Assembly: GCA_016933985.1 (NCBI GenBank)
Contig: JAFGTU010000114.1
Location: forward strand, 1-8,480
Direction: 5' to 3'
Source of the DNA: Sedimentisphaerales bacterium
GTDB lineage: Bacteria > Planctomycetota > Phycisphaerae > Sedimentisphaerales > Anaerobacaceae
Length of the DNA stretch: 8,480 nt
Shown here: positions 1 to 7,400 of the stretch, piece after piece
How the letters are laid out: each line of letters begins with the position of its first letter
How positions within the stretch are numbered: position 1 is the first letter of the stretch
Position numbers and translations under genes: made by a program
Notes under the pieces: model-generated
Told to the model about the DNA's origin: nothing
Database searches by the model: none
Seen by the model: the letters and a program-made list of their open reading frames with translations, nothing else

Positions 1-3000
1 ACCAGCAGCGGCGGGGCCGGCGGCAACCCATATCCCGGGACGCCCGCATACGAGATATTCCACGAGGCCAGCGGCGATTTCATCGTTGATTTCGCCCCGA
101 ATCTCGTTGACTACGGCAGTGCGGGGTGGTGGGTGGAGATGAAGTTCACGGACCTGGACCCGGCAAAGACGTACACGTTCGTAGGGACCGTCATCCGGTC
201 GTCGAGCTACTCGGCGCGGATAACGCTTGTTACTGTCTCAGATGCCGACGTTTATACCAATAACAGCAGTATCCCGCCTGCACATCCGGATTGGGTGGGC
301 ACGGATACGACGAAGCTACAGGCAGGGGATAACAGCAGCACCGGTTATATAGTTCGGTGGGATGACATCGTGCCAGGGGCTGATGGCGATTTCACAATCA
401 GGTCCGAGGCCACGGCCGATTCCGACGGCGGCAGAGCGTATCCCATCAACGGCTTTATGCTCCAGCAGACCGGCGCGGTGGGCAACCGCCGACCGCTCGT
501 CGATGCAGGCGGCGATCAGACAGGATGGCTCAGGAGCAGTTCGATTACCGTCCAGCTCGACGGGGATGTATCCGACGACGGTCAAGGCGACCCGAACGGC
601 TACCTTGCCGTGCAATGGACGCGGACCGGCGGCACAGGCGAGGGGCCGATACTGTTTAAGCCCGGCAGCAATATCGCGGATCCTTGTCTTGTAATCTATG
701 ACTTCGGGAGTTATGAGCTTCAGCTCGAGGCCACCGACGGGGCGCTATCCGACAGCGATACCATGACGATTACGGTTAAACAGGGCCTCAAGGGCGACTT
801 GGTCATAGATAACAAGGTCGATTGGATGGACATGGCGGATTTCTGCGAGCTATGGCTGGACGAGCGCGGCAGCGAGGCCGACCTTGTCAATGATGACGGC
901 GTCAACGAGACCGACTATGCCGTTTTGGCGGGCAACTGGTGGACGGAAACGCTGGATGCACTCGTTGAAATCAGCGAGTTCATGGCCGACAACAAGGACA
1001 CCATATCCACCGTTTACGAGCCCGGCGGCGAGGAGCACTCGCCCGACTGGATCGAGATTCATAACCTGGACGCCAACGCCGTCGATTTAGGCGGCTGGTA
1101 TCTGACCGACGACGCGAGCGATTTGGACAAGTGGCGGCTTCCTTACGGATTCATCATCGGTGGCGGCGGATACAGAATTGTGTTCGCATCCGGGCTGGGC
1201 GATAGCGTTAATCAATTCGTCGATGCTTACGGTTACTACCACACGAATTTCCAGCTCGGCAAGGACGGCGAGTACCTGGCGCTGGTCTCACCGGGCGGGC
1301 TCAAAGTGGTGCATGAGTACGCCGACTACGAATACGACGACGACAAATTCGGGTATCCACCGCAGAAAGAGGACTATTCCTACGGGATTCTCGGCGCATC
1401 GAAGCGGTATTTCTCGACGCCGACCCCGGGAGAGAAGAATATCGCCGAATTCGAGGGATTTGTGGCGGACACGCAGTTCAGTCACCGGCGAGGCTTTTAC
1501 TATTCTGATTTTTACGTTCAGCTTGCCACGGAGACGAGCGGCGCGACCATCCGCTATACGACCGACGGCAGTGCTCCATCGGATTCGCACGGAGCGGTTT
1601 ACGTGCCCGGCAATGCGATTCATATAACGACGACGACGTGCCTTCGGGCCGGGGCTTTCAAATCGGGGTGGATGCCCTCCAACATCGACACGCAGACGTA
1701 CATCTTCCCGGAAGACGTGCTCGGCCAGGCCACGAATCCATCCACGGGCGCGCAAGTCGTTCCCACGGGGTATCCGGCCTCGTGGGGCAGTATCGCCGGG
1801 GATTACCAGGTCGATCCGGAAATCGTCAATAACGCCGTCGCCGAGAATCGCCTTACCGCGAGTGACATGCGCTCGGTCCCCACGTTTTCGCTCGTTCTCG
1901 ACCCGGAAGACTTGTTCGGCAGCAGGCAGATATATCTATCCGGCGACGGCGTCGAGAGGCTCTGCTCCATAGAGTTGATTAACGGCGACGGCAGTACGGG
2001 ATTCCACGAGAACGGGACAATCCAGATTCAGGGTGGCTCGAGCACGGGCCGATGGAAGTCCAAGAAGCTCTCGATGCGCTATAAGTTCAAGGAGTTCATG
2101 AGCAATGGAACGCCCACCGGCGGAACGACAAAGCTCAATTACCAGCTCTACCCGGATGCGCCGATCAATCAGTACGACAACATCATCTTCGACGGCGTGC
2201 TGAACAATTCATGGAGCCACGGGACAGACGCAGGCCAGCGGGCAAACTGCATGTTCATCCAGGACCAGTACGTCGGCGACCTTCACAATGCGATGGGCGG
2301 GCATTCGCCCCGCGGCCTGTTTGCTCATATTTATCTCAACGGGCTGTATTGGGGGATGTATTACGTGCACGACCGCCCGGACCACGCCTGGGCCCAAGAG
2401 ATGTTCGGCGGCGACAAGGAGGAGCAGCACGCCCTCAAACACAACAAAGTCACCATCAATAACGGCAATGGAAACAGCGCCGTAGGGAGCTACAATGCGA
2501 TGCTCTCGGCCGGGGCCGCCGCCGGCGCCAACTCGACCAATCTTGCATTGTGGGAAACGCTTACCGATAAGCTCGACGTCGATAACTTCATCACCTACGT
2601 TCTCGCTCACTGGTTCCCCGGTACGGACGATTGGTGCAGCGCGACGTCGGCGAAGAACATCTATTACACATGCCGGGATGCTTCCGAAGGCAGGTGGAGG
2701 TTCCACACCTGGGACGCCGAGCATACGATGAAGGGCGGCACCGTCGGCTTCGAGGTAAGTCCGCACGGCCTTCATACATCGCTCAAGCCCAACATCGAAT
2801 ACAAGACGAGATTCGGCGACTTGGTGCATCGCTTCTTCTACAATAACGGCGTAATGTCGGGCCTCAATCCCTACAATATGTACCTGGCGAGGATGACCGA
2901 GATCGACAGGGCAATCGTGGGCGAGTCGGCCAGGTGGGGCGATGCCTGGGATTCGACGCCCCGCACACGAGAGCAGTGGCTGAATGTGCAGTTGGGGAAA

Positions 3001-3126
3001 CTCAGCTCTCTCAATGGTCGGCCGCATATATCGTTGACAGGCTTAGATCGGCGGGGCTCTATCCGAGCGTGGCTGCGCCGGTGTTCAGTCGGGACGGGGG
3101 CTGGAGCGGTGCAGGACTCGATATAA
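1..3126 (+). CDS. Secreted lamin-tail/CotH-kinase mosaic protein, 5' part (partial, frameshifted)
   Basis: The frame is open from base 1, so the true start and any signal peptide lie upstream; the GTG at 133 and ATG at 139 are internal. Modules by position: an unassigned beta-rich region (1-480); a PKD/Ig-like domain (about 481-780, 'VDAGGDQT', 'LDGDVSDDG', 'YELQLEATDG'); a dockerin-like double repeat (about 793-942); lamin-tail domain 1 (about 958-1437, 'DWIEIHN', 'DLGGWYLTDD'); a chitobiase C-terminal/Fn3-associated-like domain (about 1456-1707, 'IRYTTDGSAPS'); and a CotH kinase domain (about 1876-2997) with 'NGLYWGMYYVHDRPD' and 'FHTWDAEHT'. CotH domains are protein-kinase-like; Bacillus CotH phosphorylates spore-coat proteins. 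The target here is unknown, and the adhesive modules suggest an outer-surface or exported protein. Beyond about 3010 this frame (to the stop at 3124-3126) loses family resemblance, while the frame starting one base earlier carries the expected continuation, so the last 35-40 codons are probably out-of-frame readout. Domain calls are from recognition, not a search. Confidence 0.85.
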   Translation, partial: TSSGGAGGNPYPGTPAYEIFHEASGDFIVDFAPNLVDYGSAGWWVEMKFTDLDPAKTYTFVGTVIRSSSYSARITLVTVSDADVYTNNSSIPPAHPDWVGTDTTKLQAGDNSSTGYIVRWDDIVPGADGDFTIRSEATADSDGGRAYPINGFMLQQTGAVGNRRPLVDAGGDQTGWLRSSSITVQLDGDVSDDGQGDPNGYLAVQWTRTGGTGEGPILFKPGSNIADPCLVIYDFGSYELQLEATDGALSDSDTMTITVKQGLKGDLVIDNKVDWMDMADFCELWLDERGSEADLVNDDGVNETDYAVLAGNWWTETLDALVEISEFMADNKDTISTVYEPGGEEHSPDWIEIHNLDANAVDLGGWYLTDDASDLDKWRLPYGFIIGGGGYRIVFASGLGDSVNQFVDAYGYYHTNFQLGKDGEYLALVSPGGLKVVHEYADYEYDDDKFGYPPQKEDYSYGILGASKRYFSTPTPGEKNIAEFEGFVADTQFSHRRGFYYSDFYVQLATETSGATIRYTTDGSAPSDSHGAVYVPGNAIHITTTTCLRAGAFKSGWMPSNIDTQTYIFPEDVLGQATNPSTGAQVVPTGYPASWGSIAGDYQVDPEIVNNAVAENRLTASDMRSVPTFSLVLDPEDLFGSRQIYLSGDGVERLCSIELINGDGSTGFHENGTIQIQGGSSTGRWKSKKLSMRYKFKEFMSNGTPTGGTTKLNYQLYPDAPINQYDNIIFDGVLNNSWSHGTDAGQRANCMFIQDQYVGDLHNAMGGHSPRGLFAHIYLNGLYWGMYYVHDRPDHAWAQEMFGGDKEEQHALKHNKVTINNGNGNSAVGSYNAMLSAGAAAGANSTNLALWETLTDKLDVDNFITYVLAHWFPGTDDWCSATSAKNIYYTCRDASEGRWRFHTWDAEHTMKGGTVGFEVSPHGLHTSLKPNIEYKTRFGDLVHRFFYNNGVMSGLNPYNMYLARMTEIDRAIVGESARWGDAWDSTPRTREQWLNVQLGKLSSLNGRPHISLTGLDRRGSIRAWLRRCSVGTGAGAVQDSI
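793..942 (+). other. Dockerin-like double repeat within the mosaic protein
   Basis: Two Asp-rich repeats about 30 residues apart can be seen: 'DLVIDNKVDWMDMADFCELW' and 'DLVNDDGVNETDYAVLAGNW'. Each has the D-x-(N/D)-x-x-(V/I) spacing of a type I dockerin/EF-hand calcium loop, followed by a helix ending in Trp. In Planctomycetota such repeats are frequent in secreted proteins that lack any cellulosome, so calcium-stabilised folding or attachment is more likely than a cellulosome role. It is unusual that the repeat lies in the interior, between a PKD-like and a lamin-tail domain, rather than at the C-terminus. Confidence 0.65.
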
Positions 3127-4841
3127 CCGTAACCGGCAGCGGCACTATCTGGTACACTGCCAACGGCAGCGATCCGCGTCTGCCCGGCGGCGACACTAAT
3201 CCCGATGCCACAGCCACTACCAACGGCGCATCTATCCATATCGGAGCAAGCACTTGTCTGAGGGCGCGAGTAAAGAGCGGAAGCACATGGAGCGCGCTTA
3301 ACGAGGCGGCGTTTGCAATAGGCCCCGTCGCGGATAACCTGAGGATTACCGAGATTATGTACCATCCCGGGGCGACCGGCGACCCGAACGATCCGAATGA
3401 GGAATACATCGAATTGAAGAATATCGGCGCAGCGCCTATCAACTTGAGGCTCGTGAGCTTCACCAACGGAATCGATTTCACGTTCGGCGATATCGTGCTG
3501 GCTCCGGGCGGGTATGTAGTGATTGTCAAGGACCGCGCGGCGTTCGAGGCTCAGTATCCGGCATTTACCGGCGTTATTGCGGGCGAATACACCGGCAGCC
3601 TCGACAACGCGGGCGAGCGGGTTGAGCTGAAGGACGCCCTGGGCCGGGGCATTTTGAACTTCAGCTTTAAGGACGGCTGGCGCAGCATCGCCGACGGGCA
3701 GGGCTTTTCCCTGACAATAATAGACCCGACCTACCCCGACGTGAATAGCTGGGGCGAGCAAAACTCCTGGCGGGCAAGCGCCTACGTGGGCGGCTCGCCC
3801 GGCTGCGACGACAGCGGAATTATCCCCAACCCGGGCGATATCGTTATCAACGAGGTATTGGCCCATTCGCACGACGCCGAATCGGACTGGATAGAGCTGC
3901 ACAATACGACCGGGACGCAGATCGATATCGGCGGCTGGTATCTAAGCGACAGCGGGTATCTGTTGCAGAAATATCAGTTCGCCCCGGGCACGAAGATCGA
4001 CGCATACGGCTATCTTGTCCTTCACGAAGACGCGAATTTCGGCGATAGCAGCTCCGATCCGGGCAAGATCATCGGCTTTGCATTCAGCGAAAACGGCGAC
4101 GAGGTGCATCTAAGCTCCGCACAAGGCGACGTCCCGACCGGGTACCGCGCGGTCGAGGACTTCGGCGCCTCATATACGGGCGTATCGTTCGGCAGGTACT
4201 ATAAGAGCAGCACGGACAGTTATAACTTCGTGCCGATGGACCACAATACGCCGAGGGCGGCCAATTCTTATCCGAAGGTCGGCCCAATAATCATCAGCGA
4301 AATTATGTATAATCCCGACTGGCCCGCGGGCGGGATGTACGCCAACGACAGATACGAGTATATCGAGCTTTACAATGTCACTTCATCGCCGGTGAAGCTC
4401 TATCGCGACGACAAGGCCCTGCCCTGGCAGTTCTCCGAAGGGATAGAATTCGTCTTCCCCGATGCGCCGGACGAAGTAACGATAGCGGCTCACGACTATA
4501 TTGTCGTCGTCAAGGACGTCGATGCCTTCAGGTGGCGCTATCCGAGCGTGCCGGCGGGAAAGATTTTCGGCCCGTACGACGGGCAGTTGAGCAACGGCGG
4601 CGAACAGGTCGAAATCAGCATGCCGGGAGATACGGATACTTTCGGCAGACAGTATTACATTCGCATCGACAGGGTCGGCTACAGCGACGGCTCGCACCCG
4701 CAAGACGCCCCCGGCGGCATCGACCTGTGGCCCACGCAGGCCGACGGCACCGGCATGAGCCTGACTCTAATAACCCCCAACCTCTACGGCAACGATCCGA
4801 ACAACTGGACAGCAGAATCTCCGAGCCCCGGCGGGCCTTAA
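2934..4841 (+). CDS. Lamin-tail/CotH mosaic protein, 3' part after frameshift
   Basis: This is the continuation of the preceding gene in another frame and probably not an independent gene. The ATG at 2934 is only the first start in this frame; its first 20-25 residues are a shadow of the CotH frame and no ribosome binding site is evident. Genuine coding resumes by about 3009, with 'YIVDRLRSAGLYP', the usual end of a CotH domain in such proteins. Then come a second chitobiase C-terminal-like domain (about 3072-3323, 'IWYTANGSDPR'), lamin-tail domain 2 (about 3336-3806, 'ITEIMYHP', 'EYIELKN'), lamin-tail domain 3 (about 3831-4268, 'INEVLAHS', 'DWIELHN', 'DIGGWYLSD') and lamin-tail domain 4 (about 4284-4838, 'ISEIMYNP', 'EYIELYN'). 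It ends in 'WTAESPSPGGP' directly before TAA; I see no PEP-CTERM, LPXTG or transmembrane anchor. Lamin-tail domains are Ig-fold modules common on bacterial surface or secreted proteins; binding or scaffolding is inferred. A separate gene is possible but less likely. Confidence 0.8.
   Translation: MGRCLGFDAPHTRAVAECAVGETQLSQWSAAYIVDRLRSAGLYPSVAAPVFSRDGGWSGAGLDITVTGSGTIWYTANGSDPRLPGGDTNPDATATTNGASIHIGASTCLRARVKSGSTWSALNEAAFAIGPVADNLRITEIMYHPGATGDPNDPNEEYIELKNIGAAPINLRLVSFTNGIDFTFGDIVLAPGGYVVIVKDRAAFEAQYPAFTGVIAGEYTGSLDNAGERVELKDALGRGILNFSFKDGWRSIADGQGFSLTIIDPTYPDVNSWGEQNSWRASAYVGGSPGCDDSGIIPNPGDIVINEVLAHSHDAESDWIELHNTTGTQIDIGGWYLSDSGYLLQKYQFAPGTKIDAYGYLVLHEDANFGDSSSDPGKIIGFAFSENGDEVHLSSAQGDVPTGYRAVEDFGASYTGVSFGRYYKSSTDSYNFVPMDHNTPRAANSYPKVGPIIISEIMYNPDWPAGGMYANDRYEYIELYNVTSSPVKLYRDDKALPWQFSEGIEFVFPDAPDEVTIAAHDYIVVVKDVDAFRWRYPSVPAGKIFGPYDGQLSNGGEQVEISMPGDTDTFGRQYYIRIDRVGYSDGSHPQDAPGGIDLWPTQADGTGMSLTLITPNLYGNDPNNWTAESPSPGGP
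2994..3012 (+). other. Frameshift site inside the CotH mosaic gene
   Basis: Upstream the protein reads in the frame of base 1 ('TREQWLNVQLG'); downstream it reads in the frame one base earlier ('SQWSAAYIVDRLRSAGLYP'). Two simple lesions would explain this. One extra CT in CTCTCTC (3006-3012): removing it gives ...L-S-S-Q-W-S... in one frame. Or one base missing near the GGGGAAA run (2994-3000): this gives ...L-G-E-T-Q-L-S-Q-W.... The GGGGAAA is in the wrong phase for a good -1 slippery heptamer, since the A-site codon AAA would have to re-pair on GAA. A mutation or a sequencing/assembly indel is therefore more likely than programmed frameshifting. Confidence 0.75.
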
Positions 4842-4909
4842 CCGGCATTGTCACTCGATGGACCGGAAAAAACCGATTGTGAAGAGGATAGGGCTTATCG
4901 TAATGCCGG
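4842..4909. repeat. Imperfect terminator-like inverted repeat between convergent genes
   Basis: CCGGCATT (4842-4849, directly after the TAA of the mosaic gene) is perfectly complementary to AATGCCGG (4902-4909), with a 52-base loop. No U-run follows on either strand at the stem base, so it is not a canonical intrinsic terminator. Its place between two convergent genes makes a transcript-end role possible. The remainder of the gap up to 4944 holds nothing else I can recognise. Confidence 0.25.
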
Positions 4910-4944
4910 GAAACAAGAGCCTAAGGAAGAATTGAAAGTTTAGT

Positions 4945-6210
4945 CTATTCGGTTGAGAATGTTAGTTCGCTTGATACTACCGCTTGCCGATTGTCGGTTA
5001 CGGTCAGGAACCAGATTGTTGCTTCGTTGGGCGGAGCCGGGGCGACAATTTGCTCGGCTTCAATAGTTGCAGGGATGGTTTGCCATTGCAGCTTGTTGAT
5101 TAGAGTGGTTCCCGTGGTGTAATGCAGGTGGGCGGAGGCGGGAATGCTCGAACACGCCGCGCGGATCTTGCCGTCTGCTATTTGCGGTTTTGTGACTGTG
5201 CACAGCGGGGTATCATTCTTCAGGTATTGGTCTATGAAAAAGCCGATTTCTCTTGGCGCCCAGCCGTCCGGGTGGCTGTGGGGCATATTGACGGTGATGC
5301 GGAAATTGCGTTCGCCTTTGACGAGCCCGTACGTCTTTGCATAACTGTCGAGCGGATAGGCGAAATCGTTGGTGCCGTTGACGAAGAATACGGGCATCGC
5401 GGCCGAGCCTATATACATCGAAGGGTCCCACAGTCGGACCCACTTATCCTTCTGCTCCGGCGTCATCTTCGCAAATCGCCCCAGCCAGCAACTGTTCTCG
5501 TGGAGAAAGCCACAGCCGTAAACAGGCACCGCCGCCTTGAAGCGATTATCGAGTCCCGCCACGATACATGTCAGATATCCGCCCCAGCTTATTCCGGTAA
5601 GTGCGGTTTTGTCGGCATCAACTTCCTCGAAACTGCGGATCAAAGAATGCGCAAGGATGACACCTGCGACGGCATGATAAGTCCATTGTTCCTGAGAAGG
5701 CTGATCGATAGCGCCGAACTTCTCGTTGTCATCTTGGCCGGGCCCGCCATCGGCAAGTCGTTTACGGCCCGGGCCGCAGCCGGCAAGGTCCATGGCAATA
5801 GCTGCGTATCCGCGCTTTGCCCATAGCTCGGCCCACTCCGTAAATGCCGTCCCTCCTCCCCCATGAACCAGCACAACCGCCGGGAAAGTCTTCTCTCCTA
5901 CACTCTTTGCATCTAACGTAGCGGGGCTCGCATAGTAGGCAAATACGCGTGTCGGGCGATTCTTGTAGGGTTCCGCCTCATAGTAAAGCGACCGTACAGG
6001 GCTGTTTTGGTCGGCCCATTCGTACTCCGGCGGCCTGCTCAAAGAGATCAAATCCCACGGTGTAGTCGAAGGAAGCGATTTGGCAGGGGCAATGATGTCG
6101 CTGTTCTTTCGCAGCGTCGTACAGCCTGGATTGGCCAATAAGAATAGCAAGGCGAATACGATGCTTATTGCTTTGAGTCTTCTTAGGGGCATCAGATTAC
6201 TCATTTCCAT
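4945..6210 (-). CDS. Secreted/lipoprotein alpha/beta hydrolase (acetyl-xylan-esterase or dienelactone-hydrolase-like)
   Basis: A 421-residue hydrolase. The N-terminus has a basic stretch (PLRRLK) and hydrophobic core (residues 14-26) ending in 'LLANPGC' with Cys30, which suggests export and possibly a lipoprotein, although Asn-Pro-Gly is a poor lipobox. The alpha/beta-hydrolase core is clear: oxyanion region 'VLVHGGGG' (113-120), nucleophile elbow 'GISWGG' with Ser208, acid 'NGTNDFAYP' with Asp282, and 'MPHSHPDGW' with His311 or His313. A long insert (about 142-175) follows 'MDLAGCGPG'. Residues from about 335 form a separate beta-rich C-terminal extension. The family includes acetyl-xylan esterases, dienelactone hydrolases and S9-like peptidases; the substrate cannot be read from sequence, and a carbohydrate ester is a guess from context. 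It is the last gene of the minus-strand operon, its ATG 10 bases after the dehydrogenase stop. No strong Shine-Dalgarno decides between Met1 and Met7 (6192); Met7 gives a tidier signal peptide. Confidence 0.85.
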   Translation of the reverse strand: MEMSNLMPLRRLKAISIVFALLFLLANPGCTTLRKNSDIIAPAKSLPSTTPWDLISLSRPPEYEWADQNSPVRSLYYEAEPYKNRPTRVFAYYASPATLDAKSVGEKTFPAVVLVHGGGGTAFTEWAELWAKRGYAAIAMDLAGCGPGRKRLADGGPGQDDNEKFGAIDQPSQEQWTYHAVAGVILAHSLIRSFEEVDADKTALTGISWGGYLTCIVAGLDNRFKAAVPVYGCGFLHENSCWLGRFAKMTPEQKDKWVRLWDPSMYIGSAAMPVFFVNGTNDFAYPLDSYAKTYGLVKGERNFRITVNMPHSHPDGWAPREIGFFIDQYLKNDTPLCTVTKPQIADGKIRAACSSIPASAHLHYTTGTTLINKLQWQTIPATIEAEQIVAPAPPNEATIWFLTVTDNRQAVVSSELTFSTE

Positions 6211-6220
6211 GTATGCAAGG

Positions 6221-7387
6221 CTATTTGGCGGGATTGCCTGCCTTGATTAGGATTTCCATCAGTTCGTCGTCGGTCAACGTGATGGGATTACCTTTCATGC
6301 TGCTGGATTTTTGGGCCTTTTGTACGGCTTCGGCGTAGTGTTTTTCTTCGAGGCCGAATTCATGCAATGCAGGTGTCTTTAGAGTTGAGCAAAGGTTTTG
6401 CAGCCATTCTAATCCTTCGTCGGCGGAGGCATTGGGGTCTCCGGTCAGAAGAGCAGCTATGTTATCGTATCGCGCTAATGCACGCGAATCGCCTTCTCGC
6501 TGTTGCAAGGCCCGGATATTAGCCTCCATAACGTGAGGCAGCAGCGCGGCGCATATCACGCCGTGCGGCGCCTCCGTCATCCCGCCCAAAGGCCCGGCGA
6601 AGCCGTGGACGGCTCCGAGCTTGGCGTTGGCCAGGGCCAGGCCGCCGAATAGACTCGCCAGCGCCATATCCTCGCGGGCAACTCCATTACTCCCGTCTTC
6701 GTAAGCCGCTCGCAGTGAGCGGCCGGCCCTTTTAATACCTTCGCGGCAAATACCGTCGGTAAGGGGGTTGGCCTTGTTGGAGACGTAGGCCTCGATCAAC
6801 TGCGTCAGGGCGTCCAGGCCCGTTGCAGCGGTGACGGCCGGCGGCATCGAGTAGGTCAGCTCCGGGTCAACTATCGCTACGCTGGGCAGCATCAGCGGGC
6901 TTCGCATACTCACCTTGACCTTGTGCTCGGGCACACCGAGCACTGCATTGCGTGTCACCTCGGCGCCGGTTCCCGCGGTAGTTGGAATCGCTATGTGCGG
7001 GACCGGGTTTTGGGTTATCGGCTTGCCGAGGCCGACGACCTCAAGGTATTCCTCAAGGCTCCCGGTGTTGGTCAGCATGGCGGCAATCGCCTTGCCCGTA
7101 TCGAGTGCGCTTCCTCCGCCTATACTGATGACCATGTCACTTCCGGCCTGCCTGGCCGAGCCGACAGCTTGCTTGACTATCGTGGTCGTCGGCTCGCCGG
7201 GAATACTGAAGGTTTCGCTCTCGACGCCGGATGCCTTCAACCGCTTGATGAGAGGCTCGGCTCGCTCGGCGCTGCGCCCGGTAACTACGAAGGCGCGCTT
7301 GCCCATCGAGGCGGCGGCCTGCCCGACCTCGTTAGCCGAGCCTCGACCGAAGATGATTCGTGTCGCAGTGGCGAATTCGAATCTCAT
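6221..7387 (-). CDS. Group III iron-type alcohol dehydrogenase
   Basis: A 388-residue oxidoreductase of the iron-containing alcohol dehydrogenase family, expected to interconvert an alcohol and an aldehyde or ketone with NAD(P). The cofactor motif 'GGGSALDTGKA' lies at 90-100, the family signature 'IPTTAGTGAEVTRNAV' at 134-149, and the C-terminal helical domain has 'ATGLDALTQLIEAYVS' (188-203) and 'VHGFAGPLGGMTEAPHG' (260-276). By comparison with FucO (ligands Asp196, His200, His263, His277), the equivalents are Asp192, Gln196, His261 and His275, so one metal-binding His is Gln; the FucO His267 position is Gly265. I recall this pattern from a subfamily, so it is unlikely to be damage, but the metal is uncertain. 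I chose the ATG at 7387 rather than the in-frame ATG at 7420 because GAGG lies 5 bases upstream of it, it begins at the family's usual 'MRFEFATATRIIFG', and it leaves a 13-base gap to the upstream gene instead of an overlap. Substrate unknown. Confidence 0.93.
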   Translation of the reverse strand: MRFEFATATRIIFGRGSANEVGQAAASMGKRAFVVTGRSAERAEPLIKRLKASGVESETFSIPGEPTTTIVKQAVGSARQAGSDMVISIGGGSALDTGKAIAAMLTNTGSLEEYLEVVGLGKPITQNPVPHIAIPTTAGTGAEVTRNAVLGVPEHKVKVSMRSPLMLPSVAIVDPELTYSMPPAVTAATGLDALTQLIEAYVSNKANPLTDGICREGIKRAGRSLRAAYEDGSNGVAREDMALASLFGGLALANAKLGAVHGFAGPLGGMTEAPHGVICAALLPHVMEANIRALQQREGDSRALARYDNIAALLTGDPNASADEGLEWLQNLCSTLKTPALHEFGLEEKHYAEAVQKAQKSSSMKGNPITLTDDELMEILIKAGNPAK

Positions 7388-7400
7388 AACGACCTCGCGT

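Noticed and set aside
2994..3000. GGGGAAA as a programmed -1 frameshift signal
   Set aside because: The phase is wrong for a standard X-XXY-YYZ heptamer (the A-site AAA would re-pair on GAA), and I see no clear downstream stem-loop by eye.
2209..3902. Long minus-strand open frames (272 and 343 codons) opposite the CotH/lamin-tail gene
   Set aside because: They lie antisense to clear domain-coding sequence, have low-complexity Arg/Pro/Ala-rich translations with no family motif, and arise from the GC-rich codon pattern.
4865..4872. A-run (T-run on the minus strand) as an intrinsic terminator for the hydrolase operon
   Set aside because: No GC-rich hairpin directly precedes the T-run on the minus strand.
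5122..5826. 234-codon plus-strand open frame opposite the alpha/beta hydrolase
   Set aside because: It is antisense to a gene with an intact catalytic triad, and its translation shows no recognisable domain.
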